From positions 1 through 5,224 of the forward strand of contig JAULUH010000136.1 in NCBI GenBank assembly GCA_032111745.1: a DNA stretch of 5,224 bases, read 5' to 3'. The notes under the pieces were generated by a model that did no database searches, was not told where the DNA came from, and saw only the letters and a list, made by a program, of their open reading frames with translations. Made by a program: the position numbers and the translations under genes. The stretch's first letter is position 1, and each line of letters starts with the position of its first letter. Origin of the DNA: JAULUH01 sp032111745 (GTDB lineage: Bacteria; Chloroflexota; Anaerolineae; JAAEKA01). This document shows positions 1 to 5,224 of this stretch, one piece after another.

Positions 1-1
1 G

Positions 2-1336
2 CGGGCACTGCGGGAGCCGGACGCCACCCGCACGGCGCTGCAGCGCGAGCTCGACAGTTTCGTGGCCGAGGCGGCAGCGCGGGCGCAGGCCACGGAGGGG
101 CTGGCGGAGCGGCTGGCCCTGTGGCAGGCGATCTATGCGGCGTTCGCGGCCCGGCAGGGCCTGCAGTTGCTGCCGGCGCTGATGGCGGGCATGGGTAGCT
201 TTTACCAGCTGCGCCGGCTGGCGATCGCGGAGCTGGGATCGGACCGGCTGGCCCTGGAGGCGGTGCGCGGGCTACCGCACAATGCCACCACGGAGATGGA
301 CCTGGCGCTGTGGGCGGTGGCGGAGGTGATCCGGGCCGACCCGGCGTCGGCGCAGCGCTTTGCGGGCGGGGATACGGCGAGGCTGGTGGACGACTACGGG
401 GCCGGGCGGCTGCCCATGGCGGCGCAGGTGGCGCTGGCCGCGTTCATGGGGCGCTACGGCATGCGGGGCCTGGCCGAGATCGACCTGGGCCGGCCGCGCT
501 GGCGAGAGGAGCCGGCGCACATCTTTGAGGTGGTGCAGAGCTATCTGCGCATCGAGGACCCCGACCTGGCGCCCGACGCCGTGTTCCGGCGCGGTGCGCA
601 GGCCGCAGAGGCAGCCATCGAGGCGCTGGTGCGGGCCATGCCCAACCCCGGGAAGCAGCGGCTGGCGCGCTTCCTGGCCAGCCGGGTGCGGGCGCTGGCG
701 GGTTTGCGGGAGACGCCCAAGTTCACCATCGTGCGCCTGCTGGGGGTGATCCGGGAGATCATGCTGCAGAGCGGGCGAGAGCTGGCGGCGGCGGGCGTGG
801 TGGTGCGGCCGGACGACCTGTTCTTCCTGCGCTTTGTCGAGCTCGAGGCCCTGGCCGCGGGGGAGGACCGGGACTGGCAGGGCCTGGTGGCGGAGCGGCG
901 GCGGGTTTACCAGCGGGAGCTGTTGCGGCGGCAGGTGCCGCGGCTGCTGTTGAGCGACGGCCGGGCCTACTACGACGGGCTGGGCGCCGGGGCCGGGGAT
1001 GGGGCTATCCGAGGCAGCCCGGTGTCGCCGGGGGTGGCCGAGGGGGCAGTGCGCGTGGTGTTCGACCCGCGGGACGCGCAGCTGGCGCCGGGTGAGATAC
1101 TGGTTTGCCCGGGCACCGATCCGTCGTGGACGCCGCTGTTCCTGTCCGCGGGCGGGCTGGTGATGGAGGTGGGCGGCCTGATGACCCATGGGTCGGTGGT
1201 GGCGCGGGAGTATGGCATCCCGGCGGTGGTGGGGGTGCACGAGGCGACGCGGCGGCTGCAGACCGGGCAGCGGGTGCGGGTGGACGGGACCGCGGGTACG
1301 GTCGTGGTGCTGGAGGCGGAGCGGAGCCGGAGTTGA
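2..1336 (+). CDS. PEP-utilising phosphotransferase, rifampicin phosphotransferase/PEP synthase-like, C-terminal part (5' truncated)
   Basis: The frame is open from base 2 with no stop, so the true start lies before the window; the GTG at 62 is only an internal candidate. About 444 residues are visible. Counting from that GTG, residues ~1-310 are helical, with stretches typical of the middle region of this family (GRYGMRGLAEIDLGRPRWRE; ETPKFTIVRLLG; VRPDDLFFLRF). Residues ~318-420 are the PEP-utilisers mobile domain, opening with GSPVSPGVAEG and containing GGLMTHGSVVAREYGIPAVV. His376 (codon 1187-1189) is the expected phosphohistidine carrier. In this family an N-terminal ATP-grasp domain, missing here, phosphorylates the histidine, which swings to the substrate site. 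Full proteins usually run 800-900 residues, so roughly half is off-window. Substrate is unknown: rifampicin inactivation, PEP synthesis and an uncharacterised acceptor are all possible. G-ending codons (GCG, CGG, CTG, GTG) dominate, unlike the C-ending preference of the genes downstream. The stop codon lies inside a repeat. Confidence 0.9.
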   Translation, partial: RALREPDATRTALQRELDSFVAEAAARAQATEGLAERLALWQAIYAAFAARQGLQLLPALMAGMGSFYQLRRLAIAELGSDRLALEAVRGLPHNATTEMDLALWAVAEVIRADPASAQRFAGGDTARLVDDYGAGRLPMAAQVALAAFMGRYGMRGLAEIDLGRPRWREEPAHIFEVVQSYLRIEDPDLAPDAVFRRGAQAAEAAIEALVRAMPNPGKQRLARFLASRVRALAGLRETPKFTIVRLLGVIREIMLQSGRELAAAGVVVRPDDLFFLRFVELEALAAGEDRDWQGLVAERRRVYQRELLRRQVPRLLLSDGRAYYDGLGAGAGDGAIRGSPVSPGVAEGAVRVVFDPRDAQLAPGEILVCPGTDPSWTPLFLSAGGLVMEVGGLMTHGSVVAREYGIPAVVGVHEATRRLQTGQRVRVDGTAGTVVVLEAERSRS

Positions 1337-1346
1337 ACCGCAGAGG
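1324..1346 (+). repeat. 23-bp direct repeat, copy A (overlaps the upstream stop codon)
   Basis: This copy is identical over 23 bases to 1394-1416 (begins GAGCCGGAGTTGAACC, ends GCAGAGG), with starts 70 bases apart. It covers the last three codons and the TGA (1334-1336) of the upstream phosphotransferase, so the final residues S-R-S come partly from repeat sequence. The match ends abruptly on both sides, which suggests a local duplication. Confidence 0.9.
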
Positions 1347-1362
1347 CGCAGAGAACGCAGAG
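1339..1362 (+). repeat. Short tandem CGCAGAG heptamers
   Basis: CGCAGAG occurs at 1339-1345, 1347-1353 and 1356-1362, and once more at 1409-1415 in copy B. From memory, AACCGCAGAG-GCGCAGAG-AACGCAGAG type strings are a widespread dispersed intergenic element of many bacteria. Their reverse strand gives spurious peptides like the LCVLCASAV read here. No function is known to me. Confidence 0.75.
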
Positions 1363-1393
1363 GGGAAACAGGGCCGGAGGAGCCCAGAGGAGA

Positions 1394-1416
1394 GAGCCGG
1401 AGTTGAACCGCAGAGG
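1394..1416 (+). repeat. 23-bp direct repeat, copy B
   Basis: This is the second exact copy of the repeat at 1324-1346. It lies wholly in the intergenic gap, 54 bases upstream of the first promoter-like hexamer. Between the copies the sequence is purine-rich (GGAGGAGCCCAGAGG) with only a weak 4-bp stem (1371-1374 with 1382-1385) and no T-run. I therefore see no convincing terminator for the upstream gene. Confidence 0.9.
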
Positions 1417-1474
1417 GCGTGGTGGGCGCATGGGGAGCGCGGAGAAGGGAAGTAGACCGGAGGCGCGAATTGAC

Positions 1475-1503
1475 TTGCGTTAACGGTATGTTAACGGTAT
1501 AAT
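1475..1503 (+). promoter_or_regulatory. Sigma70-type promoter for the ABC importer operon
   Basis: A perfect -10 hexamer TATAAT lies at 1498-1503, with TTGCGT at 1475-1480 exactly 17 bases upstream as the -35. A closer -35 match, TTGACT at 1470-1475, sits 22 bases away, too far for a normal holoenzyme. The stretch is AT-rich in an otherwise very GC-rich gap. Transcription should start near 1509-1512, giving a leader of about 185 bases before the lipoprotein gene. The weak or misplaced -35 suggests that an activator is needed. Confidence 0.7.
1479..1500 (+). promoter_or_regulatory. Perfect tandem 11-bp repeat, probable regulator site
   Basis: GTTAACGGTAT occurs twice head to tail (1479-1489 and 1490-1500), filling the -35/-10 spacer and running into the -10. 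Each unit holds TTAAC; a TTGAC at 1470-1474 makes a third, near-matching half-site 10 bases further upstream. The 10-11 base period puts all three on one face of the helix. Direct repeats with this period are the usual binding pattern of PhoB/OmpR-family response regulators. The regulator itself is not in the window. Confidence 0.6.
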
Positions 1504-1521
1504 GGCGGCATTCGAACCGCC
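1504..1521 (+). promoter_or_regulatory. GC-only inverted repeat at the transcription start
   Basis: GGCGG (1504-1508) and CCGCC (1517-1521) are exact inverted repeats separated by CATTCGAA. The site immediately follows the -10 and spans the expected start point. It could be an operator half-site pair or, if transcribed in full, a small hairpin. Five base pairs in GC-rich DNA can occur by chance. Confidence 0.3.
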
Positions 1522-1535
1522 CCGAGATCTCATTG

Positions 1536-1549
1536 GCGCCACGTGGCGC
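1536..1549 (+). promoter_or_regulatory. 14-bp perfect palindrome, possible operator
   Basis: GCGCCACGTGGCGC is fully self-complementary and has CACGTG at its centre. It lies about 25-40 bases downstream of the inferred transcription start. With no loop it is a better candidate for a dimeric repressor site on DNA than for an RNA hairpin. The binding protein is unknown. Confidence 0.45.
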
Positions 1550-1682
1550 AGAGGAGGTGAGAAGTCAGGGACGTCTCTCCTTGCCTGCTCCTATCAGTCG
1601 TTTCACCCTCTCCAGGACGCAGCGTGACTACGTGCCACTGCTGTCCATCCACCCCGGTTTTTCCTTATCACGACCCTTGCTC

Positions 1683-1690
1683 AAGGAGGA
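1683..1690 (+). promoter_or_regulatory. Strong ribosome binding site that fixes the lipoprotein start
   Basis: AAGGAGGA is a near-full anti-16S match placed 5 bases before ATG 1696. It settles the start against the in-frame GTG at 1624, which would put 24 non-signal-like residues (M-T-T-C-H-C-C...) ahead of a clean lipoprotein signal peptide. Confidence 0.9.
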
Positions 1691-1695
1691 GCGCC

Positions 1696-2736
1696 ATGGC
1701 TGTTCGTCGCATCTTGATCCCGCTGGGCATGCTGGCTGTGCTACTGTTCGTGGCAGCCTGCCAGCCGCCCGTGGTCCCGCAGCCGCAGCAGGCGGCCAGC
1801 ACCGAGCTCAACGTTCTCTGTACCCCCCAGGTCGAGTGGTGCGAGGGGATGAAGGCCGAGTTCGAGGCCGCGCATCCGGACATCACCGTCAACTTCGTGC
1901 GCATGTCCAGCGGCGAGGCCCTGACCCGCCTGCGCAACGAGAAGGAGAATCCCCAGTTCGACATCTGGTGGGGCGGCCCGATCGACAGTTTCGTCGCGGC
2001 CAAGCAGGAGGACCTGCTGGAGAAGTACGACTCTCCCAACTACGCCAACATCATCAACCCGGAGCTGATGGCAGACCCCGACCACTTCTGGGTAGGAATC
2101 TACGTGGGATCCCTGGGATTTGCCACCAACACCAACTCCGGCGTCACCCCGCCCACCTCCTGGGATGACCTGCTCAAGCCGGAGTTGGAAGGCAACATCC
2201 TCATCGCCCATCCCTCCAGCTCGGGAACATCCTATACGCAGCTGTGCACCCGCCTGCAGATGTTGGGCGAGGAGGCTGGCTGGGAGTGGGAGCGGCAGTT
2301 CGCCCAGAACGTGCTGCAGTACACCAAGAGCGGCGCCGCCCCGGCCAAGTTCGTTGGCCAGGGCGAGGCGGCGGTCGGCATCGTCTTCTCGCACGACATC
2401 GTGGCCCAGATGGAGCAGGGACAGCCCCTGGCGTTGACCTTCCCCGAGGAGGGCACCGGCTACGAGATCGGCGGCATGGGCATCATCAAGGGCGCCAAGC
2501 ACCTGGACACCGCCCAGAAGTGGTTCGACTGGGCGCTGGAGCCCGAGACCCAGGAGCTGGGGCCCAAGTACGGCGCCTTCCAGGCCCCGACGGTCAAGGG
2601 CGCTGAGCCGTCCAAGCCGGAGCTGCTGGAGGTAAACCTGATCGACTACGACTTCCTCTGGTGCGGCGAGAACAAGACGGCGTTCGTGGACAAGTTCACC
2701 AACGAGATCGCCGGTGCGGACTCCCTGAAGGAGTGA
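1696..2736 (+). CDS. ABC importer solute-binding lipoprotein (family 1, Fe3+/AfuA/phosphonate-like)
   Basis: This 346-residue protein starts at ATG 1696. It begins M-A-V-R-R, then a hydrophobic core, then the lipobox V-A-A-C with Cys22 as the lipidated residue, followed by a Pro/Gln tether to about residue 35. The mature part is a two-lobe periplasmic-binding fold of the COG1840 type: PQVEWCEGM near 44-52, SSGE at 71-74, a DIWWGGPIDS stretch, and the Ser/Thr loop HPSSSGTSY at 172-180, which could hold an anion. The ferric-binding tyrosine pair is not seen where expected; instead VFSHD gives His233-Asp234, with Glu257 in GTGYEIGGMG. Cys42 and Cys49 could form a disulfide. Its role is to capture substrate outside the membrane and pass it to the permease encoded downstream. 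It is first in the operon, with by far the best ribosome binding site. The class is sure; the substrate is not (hexose phosphate, phosphonate or iron). Confidence 0.92.
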   Translation: MAVRRILIPLGMLAVLLFVAACQPPVVPQPQQAASTELNVLCTPQVEWCEGMKAEFEAAHPDITVNFVRMSSGEALTRLRNEKENPQFDIWWGGPIDSFVAAKQEDLLEKYDSPNYANIINPELMADPDHFWVGIYVGSLGFATNTNSGVTPPTSWDDLLKPELEGNILIAHPSSSGTSYTQLCTRLQMLGEEAGWEWERQFAQNVLQYTKSGAAPAKFVGQGEAAVGIVFSHDIVAQMEQGQPLALTFPEEGTGYEIGGMGIIKGAKHLDTAQKWFDWALEPETQELGPKYGAFQAPTVKGAEPSKPELLEVNLIDYDFLWCGENKTAFVDKFTNEIAGADSLKE

Positions 2737-2753
2737 TCCGCACCTCCTGACCG

Positions 2754-2806
2754 AGATCCCACGGGCTCGCTCAGCTCGCCCGAGCTTGAGGGAGCCCATG
2801 GGATCT
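2754..2806 (+). other. 53-base near-perfect hairpin between receptor and permease genes
   Basis: Outer arms AGATCCCACGGGCTC and GAGCCCATGGGATCT pair except at one position. Inside them CTCAGCTCG and CGAGCTTGAG continue the stem after one further mismatch and with one bulged T, closing on a four-base GCCC loop. It begins 17 bases after the lipoprotein stop. No T-run follows (next bases are GTGAGCAAGG), so it is not a standard terminator. Such stems behind receptor genes of ABC operons often protect the upstream message from 3' decay or cause partial termination. That would make much more receptor than permease. Confidence 0.8.
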
Positions 2807-2861
2807 GTGAGCAAGGCCAGGGCAGCGCAGGTCCCGGCCTGTGTGGCAGGTCATAGGCCTC

Positions 2862-5207
2862 ATGGCTACCCAATTCCTCTCCCCAGCGCAGCGTGGCCTG
2901 CGGGGCTCCCTGCACCGGCGGATGCAGGAGTTCCGGCTGATCGGCCAGGACCCGGTGCTCACCATCGGGCTGCTGGTCATCGGCGCGTTTGCCGTTACCT
3001 TCATCATCTGGCCCATCCTGCGGGTGGTGGTGCAGGGCTTCTTCGAGCTGAGCACCAACCGCTTCAGCCTGAAGTATTTCGGCCAATATTTCGACCCCTA
3101 CTACCGGGCCTATCAGTGGCAGGTCTTGCGGGATACCATGGTGATGGGCCTGGCCACGGCCACGGGGGGCACGATTTTGGGCTTCATCTTCGCCTATGCC
3201 CTGGTGCGTTGCCGTATGCCCTTTCCCCGGGCCACCCATGCCCTGACCCTGGTGCCCACCATCTCGCCGCCCTTCGCCATCGCCATTGCCACCATCCTGC
3301 TCTTCGGCCGCAACGGGCTGATCACCCGCAACCTGTTGGGCATCGTGCCGGGACCGGGCAGCAACGACATCTACGGCCTGGATGGCCTGATCTTCGTCCA
3401 GATCATCACCTTTTTCCCGGTGGCCTACCTGATTCTGAGGGGCATGCTGGAGCGGCTGGAGCCCTCGATGGAGGAGGCGGCCCTGAGCCTGGGGGCCAGC
3501 AAATTCCACATCTTCCGCACGGTCACCCTGCCCTTGCTGGTGCCGGGCATCGCCGGGTCCTTCCTGTTGCTGTTCGTGGAGTCCCTGGCTGACCTGGGCA
3601 ACCCGCTGCTGATCACGGGCCGGCGCACGGTGCTGTCGGCCGAGATCTACCTGGCTATCAACGGCCAATACGATCAACAGAAGGCCGCGGCCCTGTCCCT
3701 GGTGCTCCTGGTGCCCACGCTGACGGTTTTCCTGCTGCAGCGCTACTGGGTTTCCCGGCGCTCGTACGTGGCCGTGACCGGCAAGCCCACGGGCGGCCAG
3801 ATCACGGTCAAGGAGCCGTACATCCGCGCTCCCATGGTGATCGTCACCGTGGCGACGCTGGTGCTGGTGCTGGCCCTCTACCTCACCATTGCCGTCAGCT
3901 CCTTCACCGAGCTATGGGGCACCAGTTATCAGTTCACCCTGGACCACTACCGGGCTGCCTTCAGCCGCGGCCTGGACGCCATCACCGACACCACGTTCCT
4001 GTCGGCGGTGGCCACGCCCGTCGCCGCCCTGGCGGGCATGATCATCGCCTTCCTGGTGGTGCGCAAGGCCTTCTCGGGCAAGGAAGCTCTGGACTTCACC
4101 TCCAACCTCGGCGGCGCTGTCCCGGGCACCATCCTGGGCATCGGCTTCATCCTGGCCTTCATCGTCTCACCCATCGTGCTGGTGATAGCGATCTACGCTG
4201 CGATGGCCTTCTACCTGGTGGGCCACCAGGGCGACGTCTCCGGCGCGGCCGACGCTGGTGGTGGCGACCATAAGCGAACCGGCTGGCGCAACGGGTGGCG
4301 CCGGGCCGCGCTGATCCTGGCCGCGACCGTGCCGGGCGTGTTCATCGCCCAGTGGCTCCACGCCTGGCTGGGGCCGGTGCTGTGGCGGTGGCTGCTGGCC
4401 GTGGCGTTTCTGGCCCTGGCGGTGGTGATCTATGCGATCTCGGACCGTCGCCATCGCCGGGGGATGGCCCTGGCCACCGGCTTCATCGGCGTGTACCTGA
4501 TCGTGGACAACCTGACACCTGCTTTCACCACGCCGCTGGCGGTATGGGGGCGCAGCATCGAGCAGACCCAGATCAGCCGCATCGTGGTGGGGCTGCGCGA
4601 TTGGATCGCGGTGTTCACGCAGGTCCCGCCGACCCTGTTGGGCGTGGCGGCGCTGATCGTCGGCATCTTCGTCACCGCGCGGCTGTCCAGGCGAGTGGGC
4701 CCCCTGGTGACCCTGGTGTTCCTGGCCCTGTGCGCCGGGCTGGTCTTTGCCGAGAGGCCACTGGCCCTGGTGGGCACCTCCTACATCATCCTGGCCGCTT
4801 ATGCGGTGCGCAGCCTGCCGGCCAGCGCACGCGCGGGCGTGGCCTCGCTGCAGCAGATCGATCCGGCCATCGAGGAGGCCTCCACCAGCCTGGGGGCCGA
4901 TACTCAGGCCACCTTCCGCCGCGTGACGTTGCCGCTGATCGTGCCGGCGCTGATCGCCGGCCTGATCTTCGCCTTCGCGCGCCACATGACCAGCCTGTCG
5001 GCCATTATCTTCCTGACCACGCCCAAGTGGCCCATCCTGACGGTCTGGATCCTGAGCGAGTTCGAGCAGTCCAGCGTCAACACGGCCGCGGCCTACTCCA
5101 TGATCCTGATCACCATCGTCCTGGTGGCCATCGGCATCCTGTACCTGGTGGTGGGCCGGGTCCTGACCGCCGAAGAGGGGGTCGACCTGACCCTGGGCGC
5201 GGGATGA
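2862..5207 (+). CDS. ABC importer permease, fused double domain (COG1178 type) with a 195-residue insertion
   Basis: This protein has 781 residues from ATG 2862. GTG 2841 is an alternative start seven residues upstream; neither has a good ribosome binding site, and an in-frame stop at 2808 limits the start. It contains two permease domains, so one chain forms the whole channel. Domain 1 has hydrophobic segments near 31-58, 92-116, 127-149, 174-194, 225-245 and 278-296. Its EAA loop has Glu205, Gly211 and Leu223-Pro224 (EEAALSLGASKFHIFRTVTL). Domain 2 starts near 325; its EAA loop has Glu672, Gly678 and Leu690-Pro691 (IEEASTSLGADTQATFRRVT). These loops dock with the ATPase. FbpB/ThiP/AfuB-like proteins usually have 500-590 residues. 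The excess lies at 438-632, between GGAVPGTILGIGFILAF and RPLALVGTSYII, which I expect to be nearly adjacent in ordinary members. Without it the length would be 586. The frame is intact throughout. The substrate is as for the receptor gene. Confidence 0.93.
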   Translation: MATQFLSPAQRGLRGSLHRRMQEFRLIGQDPVLTIGLLVIGAFAVTFIIWPILRVVVQGFFELSTNRFSLKYFGQYFDPYYRAYQWQVLRDTMVMGLATATGGTILGFIFAYALVRCRMPFPRATHALTLVPTISPPFAIAIATILLFGRNGLITRNLLGIVPGPGSNDIYGLDGLIFVQIITFFPVAYLILRGMLERLEPSMEEAALSLGASKFHIFRTVTLPLLVPGIAGSFLLLFVESLADLGNPLLITGRRTVLSAEIYLAINGQYDQQKAAALSLVLLVPTLTVFLLQRYWVSRRSYVAVTGKPTGGQITVKEPYIRAPMVIVTVATLVLVLALYLTIAVSSFTELWGTSYQFTLDHYRAAFSRGLDAITDTTFLSAVATPVAALAGMIIAFLVVRKAFSGKEALDFTSNLGGAVPGTILGIGFILAFIVSPIVLVIAIYAAMAFYLVGHQGDVSGAADAGGGDHKRTGWRNGWRRAALILAATVPGVFIAQWLHAWLGPVLWRWLLAVAFLALAVVIYAISDRRHRRGMALATGFIGVYLIVDNLTPAFTTPLAVWGRSIEQTQISRIVVGLRDWIAVFTQVPPTLLGVAALIVGIFVTARLSRRVGPLVTLVFLALCAGLVFAERPLALVGTSYIILAAYAVRSLPASARAGVASLQQIDPAIEEASTSLGADTQATFRRVTLPLIVPALIAGLIFAFARHMTSLSAIIFLTTPKWPILTVWILSEFEQSSVNTAAAYSMILITIVLVAIGILYLVVGRVLTAEEGVDLTLGAG
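4173..4757 (+). other. Extra membrane module inserted in permease domain 2
   Basis: These codons encode permease residues 438-632, absent from the usual layout of the family as I know it. In order: a hydrophobic segment at 438-454; a polar Gly/Arg linker at 455-481 (contains GGGDHKRTGWRNGWRR); hydrophobic segments near 482-503, 506-527, 535-551, 589-606 and 614-630; and Arg-rich turns between them (DRRHRRG at 528-534, RLSRR at 607-611). The stretch 556-588 is amphipathic and could be a loop. I recognise no catalytic or binding motif. Base composition and wobble use match the rest of the gene, so it does not look recently acquired. Confidence 0.65.
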
Positions 5208-5224
5208 CCTGGCCTATTCGCGCA
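5204..5224 (+). CDS. Start of the next gene, probably the importer ATPase (3' truncated)
   Basis: ATG at 5204 overlaps the permease stop in the form ATGA, and seven codons (M-T-W-P-I-R-A) run to the window edge. Such overlaps mark translationally coupled operon genes. The importer still lacks its nucleotide-binding subunit, so an ABC ATPase is the natural guess. Seven residues cannot show it: no Walker motif is in view, and the bases before the ATG contain no strong ribosome binding site. Confidence 0.5.

Larger units (their letters stand above)
1510..1695 (+). other. Long 5' leader of the importer operon
   Basis: This is the inferred untranslated leader between the promoter and the lipoprotein ATG. 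It contains the palindrome at 1536-1549, a pyrimidine-rich stretch around 1574-1617 and a T5 run at 1658-1662. Its frames are open in places, but no start preceded by a good ribosome binding site is seen before 1696. I recognise no known riboswitch. The length is more than a plain leader needs, so regulation at the RNA level is possible. Confidence 0.4.

Noticed and set aside
970..1431. Minus-strand open frame over the phosphotransferase end and repeats
   Set aside because: Its LCVLCASAV segment is the typical spurious translation of CGCAGAG repeats; no ribosome binding site or family similarity.
1470..1475. TTGACT as the -35 element
   Set aside because: It is 22 bases from TATAAT, outside the usable spacing; TTGCGT at 1475 gives 17. 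It is retained only as a possible third regulator half-site.
1617..1662. Possible attenuator: weak stem around 1619-1642 followed by a T5 run at 1658-1662
   Set aside because: Only short interrupted pairing is possible and the T-run is about 15 bases away from the stem, so it does not fit an intrinsic terminator.
1624..1695. GTG 1624 as an earlier start of the lipoprotein
   Set aside because: It would add 24 residues ahead of a perfect lipoprotein signal peptide, while ATG 1696 has a near-ideal ribosome binding site 5 bases upstream.
1533..2168. Open frame of 211 codons running through the leader into the lipoprotein gene
   Set aside because: It is out of frame with the clear lipoprotein coding sequence, has no matching ribosome binding site and gives a low-complexity Arg/Gly/Pro-rich product.
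1741..2814. Long minus-strand open frame opposite the lipoprotein gene
   Set aside because: High GC with C/G in third positions leaves the reverse strand free of stops; the product shows no family features, and the + strand gene is certain.
2786..3592. Plus-strand 268-codon open frame across the permease start
   Set aside because: Out of frame with the permease; Gly/His/Pro/Ala-rich product; its start lies inside the hairpin.
2646..3677. Long minus-strand open frame opposite the spacer and permease
   Set aside because: It is a shadow of the permease: Gln/His/Gly/Asp-rich low-complexity product crossing two genes and the hairpin.
4167..4985. Minus-strand open frame opposite the permease insertion
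   Set aside because: I considered whether the insertion hides an antisense gene. The product is Gln/Arg/His-rich without any recognisable fold, as expected from reversed membrane-protein codons.

Overview
The window is a high-GC bacterial segment of 5224 bases with everything supported on the + strand. The lipoprotein style (short positively charged n-region, lipobox ending A-A-C, then a Pro/Gln-rich tether), the GC level and the CGCAGAG-type intergenic repeats fit Chloroflexota (Caldilinea/Anaerolineae-like). That assignment is an impression, not a proof. No mobile element, RNA gene or CRISPR array is visible.

Layout. (1) Bases 2-1336 are the 3' part of a gene for a PEP-utilising phosphotransferase of the rifampicin phosphotransferase / PEP synthase type. 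It ends with the swivelling phosphohistidine domain. (2) Bases 1337-1695 are a 359-base gap. It holds a 23-bp direct repeat (the first copy contains the upstream stop codon), a promoter with a perfect tandem 11-bp repeat between its -35 and -10, a small GC inverted repeat, a 14-bp perfect palindrome and a long leader ending in a strong ribosome binding site. (3) Bases 1696-2736 encode a solute-binding lipoprotein. (4) A 53-base, almost perfect hairpin follows in the 125-base spacer. (5) Bases 2862-5207 encode a double-domain ABC permease. (6) At 5204 an ATG overlaps the permease stop codon (ATGA) and probably begins the next gene, most likely the ATPase.

How the genes work together. The last three genes read as one ABC importer operon of the ferric/AfuABC/phosphonate class: secreted lipoprotein receptor, fused permease dimer, and presumably the ATPase just beyond the window. 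The intergenic hairpin would let the receptor message outlast the permease message. The receptor lacks a tyrosine pair of the ferric-binding kind where it would be expected. It has His-Asp and a later Glu spaced as I remember them in AfuA, so a phosphorylated sugar or phosphonate is a better guess than iron.

Most interesting: the second half of the permease carries about 195 extra residues, with around six hydrophobic segments, placed inside the transmembrane domain just ahead of the EAA loop. The reading frame is intact and both EAA motifs are kept. Second is the 11-bp tandem operator, which resembles the direct-repeat sites of PhoB/OmpR-type regulators.
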